DNA of 23,274 nucleotides from Oehlia diaphana (lineage: Eukaryota > Glomeromycota > Glomeromycetes > Glomerales > Glomeraceae), in contig QZLH01000321.1 in assembly GCA_003833135.1 (NCBI GenBank), positions 2,835-26,108 on the forward strand, in the 5' to 3' direction. A model generated the notes under the pieces. That model worked only from the letters and a program-made list of their open reading frames with translations. It was not told the DNA's origin and did no database searches. The translations under genes were made by a program, and so were the position numbers. Position 1 is the stretch's first letter. Every line of letters begins with the position of its first letter. Shown here one piece after another: positions 7,748 to 18,099 of the stretch.

Positions 7748-8289
7748 AAAAAACAGTACTCAACATTCTAACTGGCCGATAAATCAATCCAAATAGAAAG
7801 CTATTCCAGAAGTTGATTCATGAAGGCTATAAATATGTTGATAGACTCTCAGATTATTTAGAAGAGATTGGAATCATATATGTAGGTGAATTTGAGCTGG
7901 ATCTTTTAACCGACTTCTACTATCTAGCCTTAATTCTGTCTTTATCTGTTTTAGCTAGTAGAGCAGATATTCGTAAAAACTTTTCTATTAGTGTAGAATC
8001 TGTGGTTGTAGGAGGAATGAGTTTATTCACCCTTGAAAAAAATAAACAATCCTCGCTTCAGAATCTAATCTGAACGAATTATTCCAATGATAACTTGATC
8101 ACACTAATAGGAATAACTTGGGAGTAAGAAGAGATGAAAATTTGGAAGAATGAAGTGCTCATGAAATTCCTCCATAATCCGAATTTAGTACTTTCAAGAT
8201 ATAAACTAAATGCATTATATGACGCATTCACAAAAACAGATATTTTAGAGCCAGAGCATGTATTAGCTCTAACACGACTACTCAGTTAA
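7748..8289 (+). pseudogene. Unrecognised protein pseudogene with three in-frame stops
   Basis: One frame carries KKTVLNILTGR, TAA at 7780-7782, INPNRKLFQKLIHEGYKYVD and RLSDYLEEIGIIYVGEFELD. A hydrophobic stretch FYYLALILSLSVLASRADI and ISVESVVVGGMSLFTLEKNK follow. Then come TGA at 8071-8073 and TAA near 8125, and finally MKIWKNEVLMKFLHNPNLVL to YDAFTKTDILEPEHVLALTR, stop 8287-8289. Keeping one phase across 540 bp with three stops argues for a decayed gene rather than chance. I do not recognise a domain. It lies tail to tail with the PD-(D/E)XK relic and could be an inverted piece of a similar Crinkler-like gene. Confidence 0.55.
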
Positions 8290-8470
8290 AATGTGAACAT
8301 GATATAAATTTGTATATAGCTACAGAACTTCCATTCCATAACTATATTTTTTTCGCTTATCATATATACCTGCAAAATTCAATTTTTTATTAATATATGC
8401 GAAAAATAAATACAAATGTTCAGGACTTTGCTCGGGATATATGATTGTTCTATGTTAATACTCTATTTTA

Positions 8471-8985
8471 TTATTCTGTTTTTACCCACTTTGATAAATC
8501 CTGTGATTCAATCTGACTATCAAACACCCACTTGATTTACTCTTGATAGGTTCTAGCAAATCGTCATAGGTCAATATAGCCTTGTTGATTGGTAATGGAG
8601 AGGGAAATAACGAACTTAACAATACATCCACTTTTCCTTCACTGTTATTATTGGAGCTGGACAAAACTAGCTTGATTATTACCCAATCCACAGTAGTTGA
8701 TACAATCCTGTACATTACGTCTTTCTGCAAACCTGCCGTATCATAAGTTTATTTTTTAGAATTGTACTGGATAGATGTCTGTAGTTGGATTGCATTCTGT
8801 GCAATTCCTTGATTGATGTCCTCTTTTTTCGTCTCGATGACTGTGATAATGATATTCCCTATCTTTATAACCTAATCAACAGGACCTTTGCCATGACTTC
8901 CTGAGATTTCATACTGAAGATAAACCTTTATTTCACCTCCATATATTGACGCCACACCATAAATGATATGGGAAATATATTCACA
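8471..8985 (-). pseudogene. PD-(D/E)XK nuclease (Crinkler-type) pseudogene, 5'-truncated
   Basis: The minus frame starts abruptly inside the P450 junction: CEYISHIIYGVASIYGGEIK, then SGSHGKGPVD with TAG at 8872-8874, VIKIGNIIITVIETKKEDIN, QGIAQNAIQLQ, TAA at 8749-8751, and STTVDWVIIKLV, LFPSPLPINKAILTYDDLLE. The Asp of GPVD, the E-x-K of IETKK and the QGIAQN helix are the D...ExK...Q core of restriction-endonuclease-like folds, common in fungal and oomycete Crinkler proteins. A late frameshift near 8525 switches to IKWVFDSQIESQDL, ending at TAA 8471-8473. The N-terminal part is missing. It is a relic and not expected to be functional. Confidence 0.75.
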
Positions 8986-10614
8986 ACAGAAGTTCAATAT
9001 AAGACAATTTCCTATCAGGACAAACTTTATGATCCCCACCAAATACTACCTGAGGTATTAACTTTTCACTCTTTTTGTTATTAAACCATCTTTCAGAATT
9101 GAATTTTTCAGATTCATCCCAATATACTTCATTATTATTTATACCATGAATATTTATAATATATTGTGTTCTTTCAGGCTATACGAGACCTGCCACAACA
9201 TCCTTTGCAGTACTATTTTATGCAGTGTAAAGTGCTGGTGTATATATTCTAAAGATCTCTTTAATTATTGCTTCAGTATAAATAAGTTGTGATAAACAAT
9301 TTAAATTTAAGTGACAATCACCTAATTTTTCAAAGAATAAATCCAATTCATCCTGAAGTTTTCTTAAAACATTTAGATATTTGTCCAAAAAGTAAATAAC
9401 AAAAGTAAATAAATTGGCAATCTAAAATACAAATAAAGCGTTAGTTACATTCATCGCTAATATTACAAGATTGTCCAGTGTTATAAAATTTTGGTCTGTA
9501 GCGATAAAATATATTTTTTTTTCCTAAAGGAATAAATAAATATAAATATAAATTTACTGTATCAATTCTTGCAACAAATGTCTTCTATAAATTTCTACAA
9601 ACTTCTTTATCAGTTAATGGTCTACTTGTATATTCTTTATAATATTTCACTTCACAAATATCTTGATCAGTATAAGTAGTTAACATTGAAGTTAACATAT
9701 CAAATCTTAATGATTGGTTTAAAGGTGTATATTCAATTTCTCTTCTTCTACTTTTAATGAGTTCATCAATTTTACTAAAAAACTAATCATGATTTTGTAA
9801 ATGTTTTTTACTTTCATTACTTAAAAAAGGAAAATATTTTCTAATGAAAGGCAGAACTATAATAAAGAAATAAACTCCAATATTAAAAGTTTTAATACTT
9901 TTAAAAAACTTTGATGCATCCTTTAAATTATTAATAGATTTTCTTAGTTTTTTATTTCTAGATAATAATAATTTATTATAATGTGCTTCAATAGTGTGAA
10001 CTCTCATTCCTGTAGTGAAATGAATAATTGAATCTGTTGTAAACTTATGAGACCATTCTACAATATTAGTTATAAAATTTCCATCATCATCTTCTCCATC
10101 TTTCCAATAATCCATCATTTCTTCAATCAAATTTTGTGTCCAAATTACTGAATATTTAGAAAAATTTGGTGTAAATAAAGCTCTAGAGATAAAAATAACG
10201 GTTAAATTTCTAAATATTTACATTATGATTTAATGCTATTCCTTTTCCTGCCATGTCTAATTCATCTAATCCTGAAAAATATGGAATACGTCTTATATAT
10301 TTTGAATTTAATGAATAATCAAACATATTTTGTATATATTCATATTTATTCAACATGATAAATTTTTGTGAACTAAAATATATTTCAAATATATCACCAT
10401 ATTTTTTTTGCATTCATTCAGTATATTCAACAAATTCATCAAAATCACAATCTATAATATTTTTAACAAAGGGTAACGGAAGTGGTCCAGGTAATGGATT
10501 TCTACGCGTAAAATATTTATAATAAAAATGACATGTATATATTATAATTAATGTTAAAAAAATTAAAAATGTGTCATATAATCCAATTGAAAAAATGAGA
10601 TTTAAAAGTATCAT
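8981..10614 (-). pseudogene. Cytochrome P450 pseudogene with one intron
   Basis: ATG at 10614 opens a membrane anchor (FLIFLTLIIIYTCHFYYKYF) and the Pro-rich hinge NPLPGPLPLPF. It continues KKYGDIFEIYFSSQKFIML across TGA 10414-10416 to GKGIALNHNVN. The helix-C WxxxR is hit by TAG at 10210-10212 (KFNR follows). After a frameshift near 10160-10190 come TPNFSKYSVIWTQNLIEEMM and DGEDDDGNFITNIVEWSHKF, TAG 9783-9785, KIDELIKSRRREIEY, then TAG 9585-9587. The I-helix reads FVARIDT instead of AGxDT. After the intron, helix-K ExxR is EAIIKEIFR. TAA 9218-9220 and TAG 9179-9181 precede SEKFNSERW and the haem loop VFGGDHKVCPDRKLS, where two expected Gly are Asp. Homology stops at IELL, where the nuclease relic begins. 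Substrate unknown. Confidence 0.85.
9422..9557 (-). other. Intron of the P450 pseudogene
   Basis: It begins GTAAATTTAT after GAT ACA and ends TGTATTTTAG before ATT GCC. Removing 136 bp keeps the frame from the I-helix (ARIDT) into ANLFTFVIYFLDKYL. Confidence 0.7.
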
Positions 10615-11034
10615 TTTAGTTGTGAAAAATATTTAATTAATTTAACAAATTTTCCTTGTATATATATATGTACAGTATATTTGATTTTCCTAATCTTTCT
10701 AATCTTAATAAATAATATTAACTCTCAAATCAGTTTAGTTATTAATAAGAATCATCTGGATTTGGTCTTTTGGTAACTCAAAATGAATAAATTCATTTTA
10801 TCTTATTTTAATTAATTCATTGGAAATTGGAAATAAATAAAACTAATTTCATATCGGTGAATTTGATTATTTATCCCGATAGTATAATTTTTTAGTTATT
10901 TTTTTAGTAAAAAGTATTATTAAGACATAAATAAGGTTAGGCAAAATTTAGAGCTTCGCATGGATCAGGTCAGATCAGGTTGGGTCGAGTGATTACAGTA
11001 CGATTTTTTGAATGCCTTTTTCTTAAATATATCT
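10615..11034. other. AT-rich spacer with a GATC-repeat scrap
   Basis: This is the upstream region of the dead P450 gene. AAAATGAATAAATTCATTTT near 10781 is a 9-bp inverted repeat. At about 10961-10990 the text GGATCAGGTCAGATCAGG followed by TTGGGTC matches the arms of the hairpin-array elements, probably a solo remnant. No gene. Confidence 0.45.
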
Positions 11035-11235
11035 TTTCCGAAGTCATTTGCCTGAATGCCAAATTTCTGAACTGAACATTTTCCTGAAATATACAATTTC
11101 CTAAATTCTTATTTCCCGAATCCCATTTCCTGAAGTCTAATTTCCCAAATTCTAAATTCTAATATCCTGAATCTTAATATCCTAAATTCAAATATCTTTA
11201 ATTCTAATATTCTGAATTCTAATATTCTGAATGGA
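11035..11235. repeat. Degenerate 15-bp minisatellite
   Basis: Units of the type ATTCTGAATTCTAAT recur every 15 bp at about 11164, 11179, 11194, 11209 and 11224. More diverged CCTGAA/CCCAAATTCTAA units extend back to about 11035. Confidence 0.7.
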
Positions 11236-11302
11236 CATAAAATTTGCTCACTTTTGCATTATTTATTTTAAGTATTTGTTTTAATATAAATTAGTTTATT
11301 AC

Positions 11303-11370
11303 AGTCAACTTTCTCTAAGTGTACCACCCTTAGGACCAGACATGAACGTGCACTTATAAAGGGTGTGCAC
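11303..11370. mobile_element. Solo Tc1/mariner-like terminus
   Basis: CAGTCAACTTTCTCTAAGTG directly follows TA, as at Tc1/mariner ends, and leads into GTACCACCCTTAGGACC. GTGCACTTATAAAGGGTGTGCACTTATA gives a subterminal repeat of GTGCACTTATA. I found no inverted partner later in the window, so this is a lone end or a mostly eroded copy. Confidence 0.4.
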
Positions 11371-12339
11371 TTATATAATTTTATAAAATTTCATGTGGTA
11401 TATAAAAAAATTATACTTTATTATTGTTTATCTGTTATTATATTATATGCCATTTTAACGTCACAAACTGCAGTGAGATATTAGGATAAAATACACTGAT
11501 GTGCAAAAAATTACATGATGTAAATCATATTCTACTTTATTTTACGCTAAAATTTATTGGTAGATCAAGAATTTACCCAGTAACACCACCAAAATTTCAC
11601 CTCCACGTGATTTTTGTGACGTCCAAATTTTGATTAGCTCATTAATTGTTTTATATCGTGTGGCAACATTTATCTTAGAAAAAAAAATAATGAAAAGAAA
11701 AAATAAAAACGCCCATACTTTCTTTAAAATATTAAAATAATTTTATTGTTTTTATTATAAGAACATTTAAAAAATGACTCTTTATACTTTATTAAATTTA
11801 ATAAATAAAAAAAACAACCACTTTTTTAACAAAAATAACTTCAAATATTAATACTATTGTAAAAATACTAATTAATCCATAAGTATTGATATCTTGACAA
11901 AAATTAATATTTGAGTACTTCTATATCTGCTGAAATAACTTTATTTAAGCTTCTGATATTTCATTTTCAAAATCCTACTTAATAATTTATCCTAATTTTT
12001 TTCTAAAAAAAACTACTTACCTTTAACTACCTTATACTAAAATTTTACTTTGATATTTTACATTTTTATTGAGAAATATTTATCAACAAATTTTACATTA
12101 AAATTAAATTTAGTATATAATCACAAAGTAAAACTTCAAACTTCATTTTCTTACCAACCAGTGCTTGTATTAAAACAAATTTATTATTATTAAATTCCTT
12201 GTAATTTCGTGATTCAAACAATATTATTTTAAATTTGATAAATTATCTTTTAGAATTATTTGTCCTATACTGTATATAAAACAAGAATTGATTTTAATTA
12301 ATAATACCCAAACGATCTTATTATACAGATATTGCACAG

Positions 12340-12430
12340 GAATTTTAAGATCACCATTTAAACCGCATTGTCAAGAGGAATCCAATGGTGGTAATTTTGT
12401 TTAAATCTGATTTCTGAATGGCGAGAAATT
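12340..12430. repeat. Dispersed dyad repeat, related to the 147-bp tandem units
   Basis: GATCACCATTTAAACCGCAT pairs inversely with AATCCAATGGTGGTAATTTT. GAATCCAATGGTGGTAA closely matches GAATCGAATGGTGGTAA at 5726-5742. The tail TCTGATTTCTGAATGGCGAG has no counterpart in the 5.5-5.9 kb copies. Confidence 0.5.
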
Positions 12431-12673
12431 TGAAGAAATGTTAAGAAATTATATTAAAAAAACATAGTTATTAGCAATACCAATAATGTATAATAATATA
12501 TTTGGGCATTTATTGATACAGAAGGTTACTATATCAAAGGTTGCTTAAATAATGAAATATATGTATTTTTTGTTTCTCTTTCAAAATATAAAAATGGCTT
12601 TTAATGTTTCATTACAAATTTTGTTCATAGTGTTAAAAAAACCAACTGCCATTATTTTCGCTGAGGTCTGTAA

Positions 12674-12703
12674 GAATTCAGTTCCTATGTAAAAACTGAA
12701 TTC
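12674..12703. repeat. 10-bp inverted repeat
   Basis: GAATTCAGTT (12674-12683) and AACTGAATTC (12694-12703) are exact inverses with a 10-bp spacer. Function unknown. Confidence 0.6.
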
Positions 12704-13706
12704 CAAAAAAAAGTTATGAATTTTCACAAAACTTTATAAAAAAAACATTTTTTAATATAAAAAATATTATTTTTTTATTTATTAAATCAATTAGAAATTC
12801 TTGTTATATTATTTGATAAAAACTTGTTATTAAAATAAAATTTTTGAATTGTAATATAAAGATTTTTTAAATAAATTGATTATAAAGGATATTATTCTTC
12901 AAAAACTTTTTTATGCAATTATTTCAAATTTACAATTAAGAATTATTTATTTTATATCTTTTATTATTAAATTAGTAAATTTTTTGTACTTTTAAACACA
13001 ATTTTACTAAAATTTAAAGCATAATTATACTTATTTACAATTTGTTAATATTAAGAAAAATCTCAAATTTTTTTGTTTTTAGATATAATAAATTAATTAA
13101 AAAAGAATACTGTATTTTTTCTGTACTTGTAATTTTATCTAATATAGAATTATATGCTTTACTATAATTGCAAATAAAAGTTTGCCAATAAATTATTTTA
13201 TTTCTCAGTAAATTTAATTTTAATTACATGAAAATCTTATTTTTTACCAATTTATCAATAAAATTTTGCAAGATTTATAATGAAAACTTTTTTCAAAATA
13301 TAATAATAATAAATTATTATTTTTAAAAAAAACTGCTTTACTAAATTTATTTTTATTAAAAAATACTTCTTCTTGTATATTATCTTCTAGCAAATTAATA
13401 ATAGAATTATTATATTTTTTATTTATTATAATTAGCATTAATATAGAAATTAGTGTTAATAGTTATATTAATAAATAAAAATAGTTTATAGTAGATTATT
13501 AAAAATACATATAAAATATATATTAATAAAATGTAAAAATAAATCAAAAGATGATTAAAACTGAAAAACATATTTGTAAAATTAAAATAGCAAAGAAAAT
13601 TATAAAAAAATAAATAGATTATATTATTTTTAATTATTTATTAAATTATCTCTATATCTGATATTATTTATCTACTATATAATAATTGTTTCCCTGTGTG
13701 ACAGTC

Positions 13707-13830
13707 ATGTTTAGATTACATATTTATATTTGTGTTCTTGTAATGTTTAGACTACAATTTATATCTGTATATCCGTAACGTTTAGACTATGAATTTATAC
13801 TTATACACCTGAAAGACTATATAAAATCGC
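13707..13830. repeat. 35-36 bp tandem repeat, about 3.4 copies
   Basis: ATGTTTAGATTACATATTTA at 13707, ATGTTTAGACTACAATTTAT at 13743, ACGTTTAGACTATGAATTTA at 13778, and a partial GAAAGACTATATAAA near 13811. Later halves (TATCTGTATATCCGTA type) are also shared. Confidence 0.75.
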
Positions 13831-14195
13831 GTATAATATTTAATCATTATAGATTATACCGATCACATGTGTGTTTATCTGACGTTGCAAAGTAACGAGT
13901 TCAACAGCTAATTTATTATAATATTTATAGATGATTTCTTATAAATTTCTTTTTTTTTAAATTTTATCTTAAATTTTTTTTTTTACTTTTTTATTGTAAA
14001 TATAACATCAGTTTTTTTAGAATTTAAATTAATAAGTTTTAAAGTAAAAACTTTAGAACAAGTTTTAAATAGTTTAATTCAATTTGAATTTAATTAATTT
14101 TTTGATTAATCAATAGTAAATCATTATACTTTTTAGTAAAATTGATTTTTTTAATTATTAAAGATATAATATAATACTATAATTTATTATAATGA
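13831..14195. other. AT-rich spacer
   Basis: No ORF, RNA gene or repeat recognised. Confidence 0.4.
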
Positions 14196-15035
14196 AGGGG
14201 ATGACCAGAAATGACGTTGTAATAACTGATAATTAACCAAAATAATTAGAAGAAATGATAGAATATAGTTACACAATATTATATTTAGTTATTTATTTTT
14301 AGATTAGTTGTATTTATAAAAATAGTTCATTTTATTTTAGATTAGTTTTATTTATAGTTTTATTTAGTTAGTCGTTAGAAGAAATAGGTGGTGTAGCAAG
14401 AGAATAGGTAGAAATAATTTCTTATAGTTCTAGTAAGATCTTTGAAAGAAAGTTAGAATATAGGAGAATAATTTTTATTAAATTGTTATAAATAAGTGTG
14501 GGATTTAATAGAAATTCTGAAGTCTTAGGCTCTGCAGTTTATTGACTCAAATAAAATTTTTATTAATTATTAAAAGTTATTTTGAATATGCTCATGGTTC
14601 ACCTAAGAGTTAATTAATAATAAGTCCAGATAAAATAAAATATGGGGAAACTCTCCAAATTTAGAAATAATGAAATAATAATAAAATATGGGAGAACTAT
14701 TGCAATTGAAATTTTGGTAAAAAAATTTTAATTTTATTATAATTTTTATTCTAACCAAGCAAAGTTATTTTAAGAACTCAGCACTACGTCAGTGATAACA
14801 TGAGATAAATTCTTATCTTATGGGCGATGGGTATCACAACATAATTTAAATTTTTAGATTTTTAACTTCCCTTTCCTTTCCATGTTATTATTTATTTTAG
14901 GAAATATAAAATTAAAACATAATTCTGACTAAAATTATATTAACTACAAGTATCTAAAAATGGAAGATGTGTAACATCATCATGGTCTTAATCCTCTTTC
15001 TCCTCTTAGGAAATAATGTCATTTCTGGCAGTCCC
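14196..15035. mobile_element. About 840-bp element with inverted ends
   Basis: The left end AGGGGATGACCAGAAATGAC matches the right end read inversely, AGGGACTGCCAGAAATGAC, with CCAGAAATGAC perfect. The interior has two AAATATGGGRRAACT units (14639 and 14687) and a CTTAGGCTCTGCAGTTTATT patch, but no ORF over 60 codons. A target duplication is not evident, so the exact bounds and superfamily stay open. Confidence 0.5.
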
Positions 15036-15039
15036 TAAT

Positions 15040-15650
15040 TTATATTTATTTTATTAATTATAATTAATACAATTGATTTTGCTTATAATGTAATATTTTA
15101 ATAATGACTTTTTAATTTTACTGTGACTATAAATTTTTTTAAAAAATTATCTTGCTATTTATTATCACTATTTCGAATTGATTGAATCTGTATTATATTA
15201 ATCAATTATAATAAAATTGGCAAAAATTCAAGATTTTGTAATATAGCATTAATAAACCTTTATGTTTTACTTACCTGACATTCAAATTTTTTGTATTACC
15301 ATGATGATAGAGTCATAACACATATTTTTTAATATTATATTTTGAAAATTTTTTCTACTTATTAGAAAATTACTAGTGATTTAACATTTGAGCTACTGTA
15401 CATATATTTCATAATTTTTACAATTGTAGCATTTGTTCAACTAAAGTTTTGAACTGAAATATTTATTTCTTGATAGAAAAAACCTTGTATATATATATTA
15501 TAGATTTATTTCTTTCCATTTATTACATTTATTAGATTTTTTCAATATTAGATATTGTAATAGTTTTATATGTACTATGTACTATAATCATTATAATTAC
15601 TCGCTCTGAATATTTAACTAAATATTTATTTTATTTATGAATAGAAATAT
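15040..15650. other. AT-rich spacer before the transposase relic
   Basis: No gene seen. A terminal repeat for the transposase downstream was looked for here and not found. Confidence 0.4.
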
Positions 15651-15653
15651 CAC

Positions 15654-17002
15654 ATGCCTAGAGAGTTTAGTAAGAATTTGCAAATGAGAGTAGTATATTT
15701 ATATATTGATGGTTTCTCTATTATAGATATTGCTAATACATTATATATGAGCAAATCTTCTATAGTTAGAATAATAAATATTTATGAGAAATGGATGTGT
15801 GTTACCAATCCATTTATTAAAGGGGTTTTTAGAAGAAGAAAACTTTTCAGCAGAAATAATATGTATATACTTCAAAATCTCGTTAGAGATAAAGTTAACT
15901 GGTATTTAAATAAATTGGTTTATGAGATGGAAAATTTCAGAAAAAAGAGCTTCTATTGCAATGATTTAGAGATCACTCCATTATTTAGTAATTATTAGAA
16001 AAAAGGTATTGCAAAAAATTAGTTTTGGAAAAATAATTAGGAATTGCAATATTCTAACCATAATTTTTTTTTTCATAAAGCTACAAAAGGAAGCATATGA
16101 GAGGTCTGACATTATGCGCACATATTATTTAGGTATTATTGGTAAACATTATACATTTATACTTTAAATTAATTAATCTTTATTGATGAAAGTGCTAAGA
16201 ACAAGAGAACTTTGACAAGATTATATGGATATTCTTTTAAAATATACATACACATAAAAAAGATATACAATCCTGCCAGGATCCCGAATATTACTAAAAA
16301 AACTCAGATCTGAATTTGTATAAACCTTATAATTAATTTCTGTTCCAAATGTATAAAATTATATGTAGATTTTAAACTTAAATTTTGCTATCTTGGGATC
16401 TAGTAATTGGATTTTAATGATCTTTGGCTTGTTAGATTTATCTTAACGAGACGAACATTTTGATATATAATTCATCTTTTTAGGTGTAATATTGACTGAG
16501 ATATCATATTTTGAAATTTTAGTTATACAAAATCTGAGTTGTTTTAGTAATGTTTGGGGTCCTATCCTGCCTGCTCTTACTTTAGATAGATTTATTGCAG
16601 TTGATATATTTGAAGGAGCATGTAATAAAAATAAATTTATTAATTTTGTACTCAATAAAGTAGTAAGATTTCAATATTATTTAAATTTTATAAATTATAT
16701 AAAATTCTCTACTGTATATCTCAATATTATACCATAAGTTACTATAATGAATTCTTATCCTGGTAATAATAGCGTTATTATAATAGATAATGTTAGAATA
16801 CATCATGACGCTGATGTTATTTCACTATTAAAAGGACTGAGATGTTATGTAATTTTTCTTCTATCTTATTTTCTTAATTATAACTATAGAAATTGCATTT
16901 TCAATTATAAAATCATGGATTAAACGTAATTATGATTTTATAGAAGTTTGTGATAATCTAATATATACTTTATTGATTGCATGTAGTCAAATTATACTTT
17001 AA
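15654..17002 (+). pseudogene. Tc1/mariner-type DDE transposase pseudogene
   Basis: ATG at 15654 gives a helix-turn-helix DNA-binding N-terminus (LQMRVVYLYIDGFSIIDIAN, MSKSSIVRIINIYEKW) and an RRRKLFSRNN linker, with the open frame ending at 15998. The catalytic core follows in pieces: EAYERSDIMRTYYLGIIGKH, then FIDESAKNKRTLTRLYGYSF with the first Asp at 16185, PILPALTLDRFIAVDIFEGA and CNKNKFINFVLNKV. After TAA 16735-16737 come MNSYPGNNSVIIIDNVRIHH with the second Asp at 16786, and after a frameshift IEIAFSIIKSWIKRNYDFIE with the acidic third position. The end is IACSQIIL, stop 17000-17002. Cut-and-paste transposase relic, inactive. About 200 bp between 16250 and 16490 are unlike transposase and may be another insertion. 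Confidence 0.85.
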
Positions 17003-17114
17003 ATGAGACAATCATTTTTTAAGTCATCAATTTATATATAAAAAATAATATTATTAGTAGGCAACTCCTTTATTATATTTTATAATAAAACTAAAATATA
17101 ATAAATTAATATCT

Positions 17115-18054
17115 TTATGCTGCCTGTTTAATGTTTTTTTGCCATCTAATTTTAACAATTCCTAACTTTACCATTTGTTCATCAGTCAAATCTTTAATTG
17201 TGTTTACTGTAATTTTTTCTTCTAAAAAAGCATTTTCAAATTTGAAATATACATTATTGCAATTATATTTTTGATCTAAGCTAAAAAAAATTCAGTAATT
17301 GAAGGTAATTCATGAATTGTAATAGTTGATGATGTTAGATGAATAAATGCATTTGGTTAAAAAATAATAATAAGGATATTAAGGCATTTAAATAACAATA
17401 GGATTAATAGGTGCAATGGATTCTGTAATTGGTACTTGTACATCATTATTTTTACTTACTAACATATACCCAATATTGCACTATATATTGAAAAGGTTAG
17501 AGGAACATCATAAGTAGTATTTTTATTAATATATAATTTTATTGAAGTTAGAATTGAAATAAAAAGCGAAATTAATTTTTTGTTCAAAATAAATCAAAAT
17601 CACTTACAATTTCATGTACTCAGAGCTGTAATTTAGCTGAATTTAGTTGTAAATGGCAATTTTCTTGAATAAAGCATGGCATTTTATACACATCACACTT
17701 GTATTTTTCATATAAAGCAGCTATTGTTTCTGCTCTTGATTGTTCTTCTTTAGATAAATCATTTTCTTGAATAGCACAAGACTTTTTTTTTTTAGATGAA
17801 CAAAAGATGAAAGAAAATAAAACGTTAAAGTTACTATTATATTGAAACTTTTCATTAGCAGAAAAAAAGAAATTGGTTTGCTGCTTGCAATTCTTCGTTA
17901 GAAGTAAAAATACAAGAATAATTTATTGCTCGTATTGTGATTTACCTACTCTTACCAGCTTTATATTTTTATCACACTTGCAAACTTCTAGAGTAAAGCA
18001 AAATAAACACTTTTTACAAGTGTAGCAATTGCCAGGAAGATATTCGCGTATCAT
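17115..18054 (-). pseudogene. Cys-rich / SAM-like family pseudogene
   Basis: ATG at 18054 reads MIREYLPGN and CYTCKKCLFCFTLEVCKCDK, a Cys cluster likely to bind zinc. Frame changes follow. A middle part reads AETIAALYEKYKCDVYKMPC, FIQENCHLQLNSAKLQL and, after TGA, VHEI. A GTAAGT at that point may be a donor. Further on come VQVPITESIAPINPIVI with TAA, MP, TAA, YPYYY: two CAA codons apparently changed to TAA. The C-terminus HELPSITEFF, LDQKYNCNNVYFKFENAFLE, LTDEQMVKLGIVKIRWQKNI, KQAA is a SAM-like helical domain, stop 17115-17117. This Cys-rich plus C-terminal SAM-like arrangement is typical of an expanded Rhizophagus family of unknown function, as I recognise it. Confidence 0.7.
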
Positions 18055-18099
18055 TTTTTAGACTTGATATACAAACTGCACCAGATACTAATCTTTTAT

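Larger units (their letters stand above)
11400..13700. other. AT-rich gene-free region
   Basis: Only short low-complexity ORFs occur (for example a 64-codon K/N/I-rich one at 13244-13438, judged spurious). It holds one dispersed dyad repeat (12340-12430) and an inverted repeat GAATTCAGTT...AACTGAATTC at 12674-12703. No gene supported. Confidence 0.5.

Noticed and set aside
16443..16655. 70-codon minus-strand ORF
   Set aside because: Antisense to the transposase block PILPALTLDRFIAVDIFEGA.
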